A DNA stretch of 47,712 nt, taken from contig JADHVR010000023.1 of assembly GCA_016783885.1 (NCBI GenBank), positions 1 to 47,712 of the forward strand. The letters are read 5' to 3'. Under the pieces are notes generated by a model. That model made no database searches. It had not been told where the DNA came from and saw only the letters and a program-made list of their open reading frames with translations. Shown here one piece after another: positions 43,197-47,712 of the stretch; the first letter of the stretch is position 1; each line of letters opens with the position of its first letter. This stretch comes from Bacteroidales bacterium. Its GTDB lineage: Bacteria; Bacteroidota; Bacteroidia; Bacteroidales; JAADJA01. The translations under genes were made by a program, and so were the position numbers.

Positions 43197-44003
43197 ATGC
43201 AATACGACCCGATAAAGAAAACACTCGGAAATATTTTTAACAGAAGCCCATTCCTGAGGAAGTTGTTTTACAGGCTTCTCAACTTGTTACTGCTCAGAAC
43301 ATGGCATATTAAAAAGGAGGTAAGAAAATGGGCAAAAGGCAAAAAAGCAAATATTGAAATACTGGATGCAGGCTCAGGTTTTGGGCAATATGTTTATTTT
43401 TTATCTTCACAAAACCGGAATTGGAAAATAACAGGGGTGGATGTTAAGGAAGATCAGATTGAAGATTGTAGTGTTTTTTTTAACAACATCGGACGAACGA
43501 ATGTTTCTTTCAGCTTTGGAGATCTGACTAAATTCATATCTGAAAATAATTATGATTTGATCCTTTCGGTTGATGTAATGGAGCACATCCTCGAAGATGT
43601 GAAAGTGTTTGAGAATTTTTTTGCTTCATTAAAACCCGGGGGGATGGTTTTAATTTCCACGCCTTCCGACCAGGGAGGATCGGATGTGCACGACCACGAT
43701 CACGATTCGTTTATTGAAGAACATGTGAGAGACGGATACAATATTGACGAAATACAGGAAAAGCTTAAAAGAGCCGGATTTTCTAAAATGGAAGCACGAT
43801 ATAACTACGGCTCACCCGGTAAAATATCCTGGAAACTCTCAATGAAATATCCCATTTTAATGGTAAATATTTCTAAAGTATTTTTTATCGTTTTACCTTT
43901 TTATTATTTGATAACTTTACCGTTCTCTTTATTGCTCAACTATATGGATGTTACCTTGAAACATAAAACAGGAACCGGTTTGATTGTTAAGGCGTGGAAA
44001 TAA
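43197..44003 (+). CDS. Class I SAM-dependent methyltransferase with C-terminal hydrophobic segment
   Basis: 268 residues. The Rossmann-fold methyltransferase is clear from ILDAGSGFGQYVYFL (motif I, about 54-68), the ITGVDVKEDQIEDC acidic strand end, LILSVDVMEHILED and LKPGGMVLISTPS. A histidine/aspartate-rich stretch DVHDHDHD (about 163-170) follows. The C-terminus has hydrophobic segments (ISKVFFIVLPFYYLITLPFSLLLNY), suggesting membrane association. The substrate is unknown; such proteins are often linked to lipid, quinone or polysaccharide modification. It lies 96 nt after rbfA, with the tandem 14-bp repeat right before its ATG. Confidence 0.85.
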   Translation: MQYDPIKKTLGNIFNRSPFLRKLFYRLLNLLLLRTWHIKKEVRKWAKGKKANIEILDAGSGFGQYVYFLSSQNRNWKITGVDVKEDQIEDCSVFFNNIGRTNVSFSFGDLTKFISENNYDLILSVDVMEHILEDVKVFENFFASLKPGGMVLISTPSDQGGSDVHDHDHDSFIEEHVRDGYNIDEIQEKLKRAGFSKMEARYNYGSPGKISWKLSMKYPILMVNISKVFFIVLPFYYLITLPFSLLLNYMDVTLKHKTGTGLIVKAWK

Positions 44004-44057
44004 ATTATGTTTTATCGGATAATATATAAAAATCAATTTTTGTTATATAATATTTAG

Positions 44058-44065
44058 TAAATTTG
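44058..44065 (+). promoter_or_regulatory. -7 promoter box of the methylase/endonuclease pair
   Basis: TAAATTTG matches TAnnTTTG, 13 nt before the ATG at 44079, with a TTTG at 44039-44042 at a shorter-than-usual spacing. It shows that the pair carries its own promoter. Confidence 0.5.
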
Positions 44066-44078
44066 TTGATAATAAAAA

Positions 44079-44957
44079 ATGGAAGCAAAAGAACAACTAA
44101 CACTATACAATATAAGAAGCAAGGATTCTTTAGTTCAGCCTTTTCTTAAATGGGCAGGGGGGAAAAGGCAACTTTTACCTTTTATCAGAAAATATTTACC
44201 AAAAAATTTTAATATTTACTTTGAGCCTTTTTTGGGAGCAGGTGCAGTGTTGTTTGATTTACAGCCTGAAAAAGCTTTTATTAATGATTTAAATGAAGAG
44301 TTAATTAATTGCTATAAAGTAATCAAGTATTTTCCTGATGAGCTTCTTAATAGTATTAACAAACATATAAATACTGAAGATTATTATTATAAGATTAGAC
44401 AATTAGACAGAATAAAAAATTATTTCGGGTTATCAGATATTGAAAAAGCTTCAAGAATTATATATTTAAATAAAACTTGTTATAATGGCTTGTTTCGTGT
44501 TAATAGCAAAGGTCATTTTAATACTCCTTTTGGTAATTATAAAAATCCGAAAATTATTCAAAAATCAACGATTTATGCTATTAATAGATTTTTAAATATT
44601 AATAACATTGAAATATTAAATGTTGACTTTGAGGAAGCGGTATATAATGCTAATAAAGAAGATTTTATTTATTTTGATCCACCTTATGATCCTATTTCTA
44701 TTACATCATCATTTACCGGTTATAATTTAGACCGGTTCAATAAAAACGAACAAACCAGGCTGCAAAAAGTTATTAAAAAATTAACATGGAAAGGCTGTAA
44801 AATAATGTTAAGCAATTCTTCAACGGATTTTATTAAAAATTTGTATAATGATTTTAATATTATTTCGGTGCCTGCAAATCGTAGTATTAACTCAAATGGA
44901 GAAGGAAGAGGAAAAATTGAAGAATATTTAATAATAAATTATGACCCGGATAAATAA
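44079..44957 (+). CDS. DNA adenine methylase (Dam/DpnM type)
   Basis: 292 residues, usual length. Transfers a methyl group from SAM to N6 of adenine. The FLKWAGGKRQLLPFIRKYLP motif (SAM-binding, about 24-43), YFEPFLGAGAVLFDL (about 48-62), FINDLNEELINCY, the NKTCYNGLFRVNSKGHFNTPFG segment and the catalytic DPPY (about 204-207) give the alpha-group D12 methylase order. Many family members recognise GATC, but specificity cannot be read here. Its 3' end overlaps the endonuclease gene by 17 nt, the standard layout of a type II restriction-modification pair. Base composition is visibly more AT-rich than rbfA or the permease, suggesting transfer. Confidence 0.92.
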   Translation: MEAKEQLTLYNIRSKDSLVQPFLKWAGGKRQLLPFIRKYLPKNFNIYFEPFLGAGAVLFDLQPEKAFINDLNEELINCYKVIKYFPDELLNSINKHINTEDYYYKIRQLDRIKNYFGLSDIEKASRIIYLNKTCYNGLFRVNSKGHFNTPFGNYKNPKIIQKSTIYAINRFLNINNIEILNVDFEEAVYNANKEDFIYFDPPYDPISITSSFTGYNLDRFNKNEQTRLQKVIKKLTWKGCKIMLSNSSTDFIKNLYNDFNIISVPANRSINSNGEGRGKIEEYLIINYDPDK

Positions 44958-46209
44958 AACTAATACCGCCTGGGATTTTCTATTTGAAAAGTATAATATT
45001 TTAGAAAGTATTAATACTAAAAAATACTTTACAATTACTTCCAATCAAATAAATGAAGTAAGAGAAGCAAGGTTAATGGCTAAATTTGATACTTTTGAGT
45101 CGTTGCCAATAATATTCAGAAAAAACAAATTAAATATTAATGCTATAACAAATGGTGAATATATCATCTTTCATGACCTTGATCACAAAAGCTTTATTCA
45201 ACTTCCTGATTATAGTGTATTAGTACCGGAACAATATTTCCCAAGATTCGATTTTAAATTAGATACTTTAAAATTCAGACCCGATATGAGTGAATCCAAT
45301 GCAATTGATTTCGCATATCATTCAGGTCTTTTATATCAATATTTTGATGTTAGTGATTTAAAATTAACTACAAGAGGCAGATTATTTTCTAATGAATTTG
45401 ATTTAATACTTTCAGAAAATATTGATAGATTTAAAGTTAAAGGTGTACAAATAGAAATAGACGCAGGTTATGAAGGGGAAAAGCAATTTATTATAATTGA
45501 AGCAAAAAATAGCACAAGAAAAAATTTTAATATCAGACAATTATTTTATCCTCTGCAACACTTTAAAAACAAAACCAATAAACACATAAGAACAGTATTA
45601 ATTTCCTTTAGTAATGGAATATATTATTTTACTGAAATAAAATTCAATCTAAAATATTATGATTATCACATTTTATCAAATAAAGCTTTAGGTATAATAA
45701 TTACAGAAAAAAAAATAAAAACGAAGATTAATGAATTATTAGGACAGGAAACTTATACGCCACCCAATATACCAATTCCACAAGCTGATGATTTGAATAA
45801 AGTTATCGACACTACCACTTATTTGTTAAGTAATCCATCAGATAAATTTTGCATTGCTGAATATTTTGAATTTGACGAACGCCAGGGCGATTATTATGGT
45901 AATGCTGCGGTTTTTATTGGTTTGGCAGAACGAAAACATGGAATATTTAAATTATCAAACCTTGGAGAAAAAATTATCCAAATTCAAAACAGAGATGAAA
46001 GAAATGAAGAATTAACAAAAGCTATTTTAAAAACAAAAATTTTTAATGATTTAGTTGGTGTTTATATTAAACAAGGTGAGAAAATTTCAGATGAACAAAT
46101 TATTAATAGAATTATGGAGGAAGGTTATAATGAAACTACTTCAAACAGAAGAAAAAGCACAATAAAATCCTGGCTAAAATGGATAAGCCTTAATTTCATA
46201 AACATTTAA
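44941..46209 (+). CDS. Putative type II restriction endonuclease (PD-(D/E)XK)
   Basis: 422 residues. Cleaves DNA at the site protected by the partner methylase, judged from gene layout. A PD-(D/E)XK-like core is visible: IEIDAG with Asp174, then FIIIEAKNS with Glu187 and Lys189, followed by RQLFYPLQHFK. The C-terminal about 130 residues (from IPQADDLNKVIDTTTYLL) look like winged-helix or other helical DNA-binding units. The N-terminal part has a RLMAKFD and LPDYSVLVPEQYF region typical of a little-described Bacteroidota endonuclease family. The start overlaps the methylase end by 17 nt. The gene is AT-rich with long A runs, like its partner. The family assignment is moderate and the recognition site unknown. 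Confidence 0.75.
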   Translation: MTRINKTNTAWDFLFEKYNILESINTKKYFTITSNQINEVREARLMAKFDTFESLPIIFRKNKLNINAITNGEYIIFHDLDHKSFIQLPDYSVLVPEQYFPRFDFKLDTLKFRPDMSESNAIDFAYHSGLLYQYFDVSDLKLTTRGRLFSNEFDLILSENIDRFKVKGVQIEIDAGYEGEKQFIIIEAKNSTRKNFNIRQLFYPLQHFKNKTNKHIRTVLISFSNGIYYFTEIKFNLKYYDYHILSNKALGIIITEKKIKTKINELLGQETYTPPNIPIPQADDLNKVIDTTTYLLSNPSDKFCIAEYFEFDERQGDYYGNAAVFIGLAERKHGIFKLSNLGEKIIQIQNRDERNEELTKAILKTKIFNDLVGVYIKQGEKISDEQIINRIMEEGYNETTSNRRKSTIKSWLKWISLNFINI

Positions 46210-46254
46210 TTAGCTTTTACCAAAAGAATTTATTTTAAAACTCAAAATCTAACC

Positions 46255-47505
46255 TTGAACTTCCCATTTTACATAGCAAGGCGATATTTTATCTCAAAAA
46301 AGTCGCATAATATCATCAATATTATTTCCGGAATTTCTGTAGCAGGAGTTACTATGGGAACACTGGCGCTAATTGTTGTACTGAGCGTTTTTAACGGCTT
46401 CGAAGATTTGGTTAAATCGCTTTTCAATACGTTTAATCCCGATTTAATAATAGCCGTAAAAGATGGAAAAACTTTTAATGCTGACCAAATTCCACGTGAA
46501 AAAATCGAACAAATCCCGGGGGTAATAAGTTACACCGAAGTGGTTGAAGAAAATGCACTGCTGAAGTATAAAACGGAGCAATACATAGTTACTATAAAAG
46601 GAGTTAGTGAAGATTTTATTTACATGAACCCTTTAGATACAATGATTGTCGATGGCGAATTCTTAACTAAACAAGGAAATATTAATTATGCTATAATGGG
46701 TTATTTGGTGGCATATCATCTTGGGATAAACCTGAATGATTTTATAACACCTGTTAATGTTTTTGTTCCGCGCAGAACAAAAAAAAGATTAACCGATATT
46801 GAACATTCATTTAACTCCGGGCAATTGTTGCCTTCGGCTGTTTTTTCAGTGCAGCAGGAGATAGATTCAAAATATATAATTGTTCCGATTGAGTTTGCAA
46901 GACAACTTTTAGAATATAACAATGAAGTTACCGGAATAGAATTAAGGTTACAAACAGATGCCGATATTAAGGCGGTGCAGGAAAGAGTCAGAGAAATTGT
47001 TGGTGAGCGGTTTACCGTTAAAAACAGGTTGCAGCAGCAAGAGCTTCTTTATAAAATAATGAAATCGGAGAAATGGGCAATATTCTTCATCCTTACTTTT
47101 ATACTAATAATTGCTACCTTTAATGTTGTTGGCTCGCTTTCGATGCTGATCTTAGATAAAAAGAAAGATATTGCCATTCTTTTCAGTATGGGAGCCTCCG
47201 CAAAACTGATAAAGAGAATATTTCTTATTGAAGGATTATTAATATCTGTTACCGGAGCGATTGTTGGGCTAATAGTTGGTTATATCCTCTGTGCGATTCA
47301 AATTAAATTCGGATTGATTAAATTAGGAAGCGACGCCAGCGCTTTTATAATTCCTTATTATCCGGTTGAGATGAAAATGCTTGATTTTATTGCTGTGTTT
47401 TTAACCGTTTTGCTAATTGGTCTTGCTTCTGCGTGGTACCCCGTAAAACAGATATCGCGTAAATATCTGCACAAGCGTGTTACTGACTTTACAAAAAATC
47501 AATAA
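46255..47505 (+). CDS. FtsX-like ABC transporter permease (LolC/LolE-type)
   Basis: 416 residues. The start is TTG at 46255, giving NFPFYIARRYFISKKSHNIINIISGISVAGV, which matches the conserved N-terminus of this family; no ATG fits. One membrane segment near the N-terminus (about 20-45) is followed by a large periplasmic MacB-like domain (about 48-265) and three C-terminal membrane segments (about 275-300, 320-350, 370-397). In the Lol pathway such subunits release lipoproteins from the inner membrane, a relevant role given the many lipoproteins here. It lies 45 nt after the endonuclease, likely its original neighbour being the rbfA/methyltransferase block. Its ATPase partner is not in the window. 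Confidence 0.9.
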   Translation: MNFPFYIARRYFISKKSHNIINIISGISVAGVTMGTLALIVVLSVFNGFEDLVKSLFNTFNPDLIIAVKDGKTFNADQIPREKIEQIPGVISYTEVVEENALLKYKTEQYIVTIKGVSEDFIYMNPLDTMIVDGEFLTKQGNINYAIMGYLVAYHLGINLNDFITPVNVFVPRRTKKRLTDIEHSFNSGQLLPSAVFSVQQEIDSKYIIVPIEFARQLLEYNNEVTGIELRLQTDADIKAVQERVREIVGERFTVKNRLQQQELLYKIMKSEKWAIFFILTFILIIATFNVVGSLSMLILDKKKDIAILFSMGASAKLIKRIFLIEGLLISVTGAIVGLIVGYILCAIQIKFGLIKLGSDASAFIIPYYPVEMKMLDFIAVFLTVLLIGLASAWYPVKQISRKYLHKRVTDFTKNQ

Positions 47506-47601
47506 ATCGGTTTTCTGTTTCCATTGCCCAAATTCAAAGCAGCAGATTTGTTGACTGCCAACTGTGGATTGCTGACCAATGTCAATAAGTTAAGAAAATA
47601 A

Positions 47602-47645
47602 ACCGGTTAATTACTTGGTAGTTAACTGGTTAATTTGTATATTTG
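47602..47645 (+). promoter_or_regulatory. Promoter with embedded operator-like repeats for the last gene
   Basis: TTG (47615-47617), 20 nt, then TATATTTG (47638-47645) match the Bacteroidota consensus. The spacer carries a 12-bp palindrome TTAAC-TG-GTTAA (47622-47633). A looser direct repeat ACCGGTTAATTA / AACTGGTTAATT (47602-47613 and 47624-47635) is spaced 22 nt apart, two helical turns. This looks like a repressor site. Confidence 0.5.
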
Positions 47646-47674
47646 GACATGTTAAATCTAAAAAATATACAAAC

Positions 47675-47712
47675 ATGTCAAAATTAGCAAAATTTCCTAT
47701 GGGTCAGGCAAA
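47675..47712 (+). CDS. Start of an unidentified gene (runs off right edge)
   Basis: ATG at 47675 opens a frame MSKLAKFPMGQA that continues past the window end. A well-formed promoter ends 29 nt upstream. Too short to identify. Confidence 0.5.
   Translation, partial: MSKLAKFPMGQA

Overview
The window comes from a member of the Bacteroidota, probably a Bacteroidales/Marinilabiliales-like environmental lineage. The evidence is a SusC/SusD/SusE outer-membrane operon, type IX secretion (T9SS) type A C-terminal sorting domains on two proteins, many promoters of the Bacteroidota form TAnnTTTG (-7 box), A-rich rather than Shine-Dalgarno leaders, and an rbfA / FtsX-like permease neighbourhood. No rRNA, tRNA, CRISPR array or complete insertion sequence was seen.

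Layout. (1) 1-349: edge of a GxxExxY-type protein fragment, crossed inverted repeats and a strong terminator. (2) 350-6220, minus strand: susC-susD-susE-like operon for binding and import of an oligosaccharide. (3) 6407-9257, plus strand: a small T9SS-secreted protein with a duplicated domain, then a GH13 alpha-amylase lipoprotein. (4) 9507-30152, plus strand: a secreted peptidase/adhesin island. It has a 2379-residue subtilisin-like giant, an AraC-type regulator, a tail-fibre-like protein with a C25 (gingipain-clan) peptidase, and a 2543-residue giant with a C39-like peptidase head. (5) 30424-40306: a second alpha-glucan block, with a minus-strand protein of four starch-binding-like units and plus-strand genes for a secreted GH57 enzyme, a SusA-like GH13 neopullulanase and an alkaline phosphatase lipoprotein. 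(6) 40405-42675: a secreted CotH-kinase/lamin-tail protein. (7) 42762-47712: housekeeping genes (rbfA, a methyltransferase, a LolC/E-type permease) with an AT-rich DNA adenine methylase/restriction endonuclease pair wedged between them, and the first codons of one more gene.

How it works together. The SusCDE complex, two GH13 enzymes, the GH57 enzyme and the four-unit starch-binding-like protein make a coherent alpha-glucan (starch/glycogen) capture and degradation locus. Inside it sits an island of very large surface proteins. The most striking signal is a roughly 220-240 residue C-terminal module shared by four otherwise unrelated secreted proteins: the S8 giant, the C39-like giant, the starch-binding-like protein and the GH57 enzyme. 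It ends in two dockerin-like calcium-loop motifs and occurs where a sorting domain would be expected. Two genes in the island (starts 17713 and 22521) share an exact 20-bp upstream box at nearly the same distance from a -7 element and from the start codon, which suggests common control. I infer that this module-bearing set forms a surface-attached degradative system; that is not demonstrated by the sequence.
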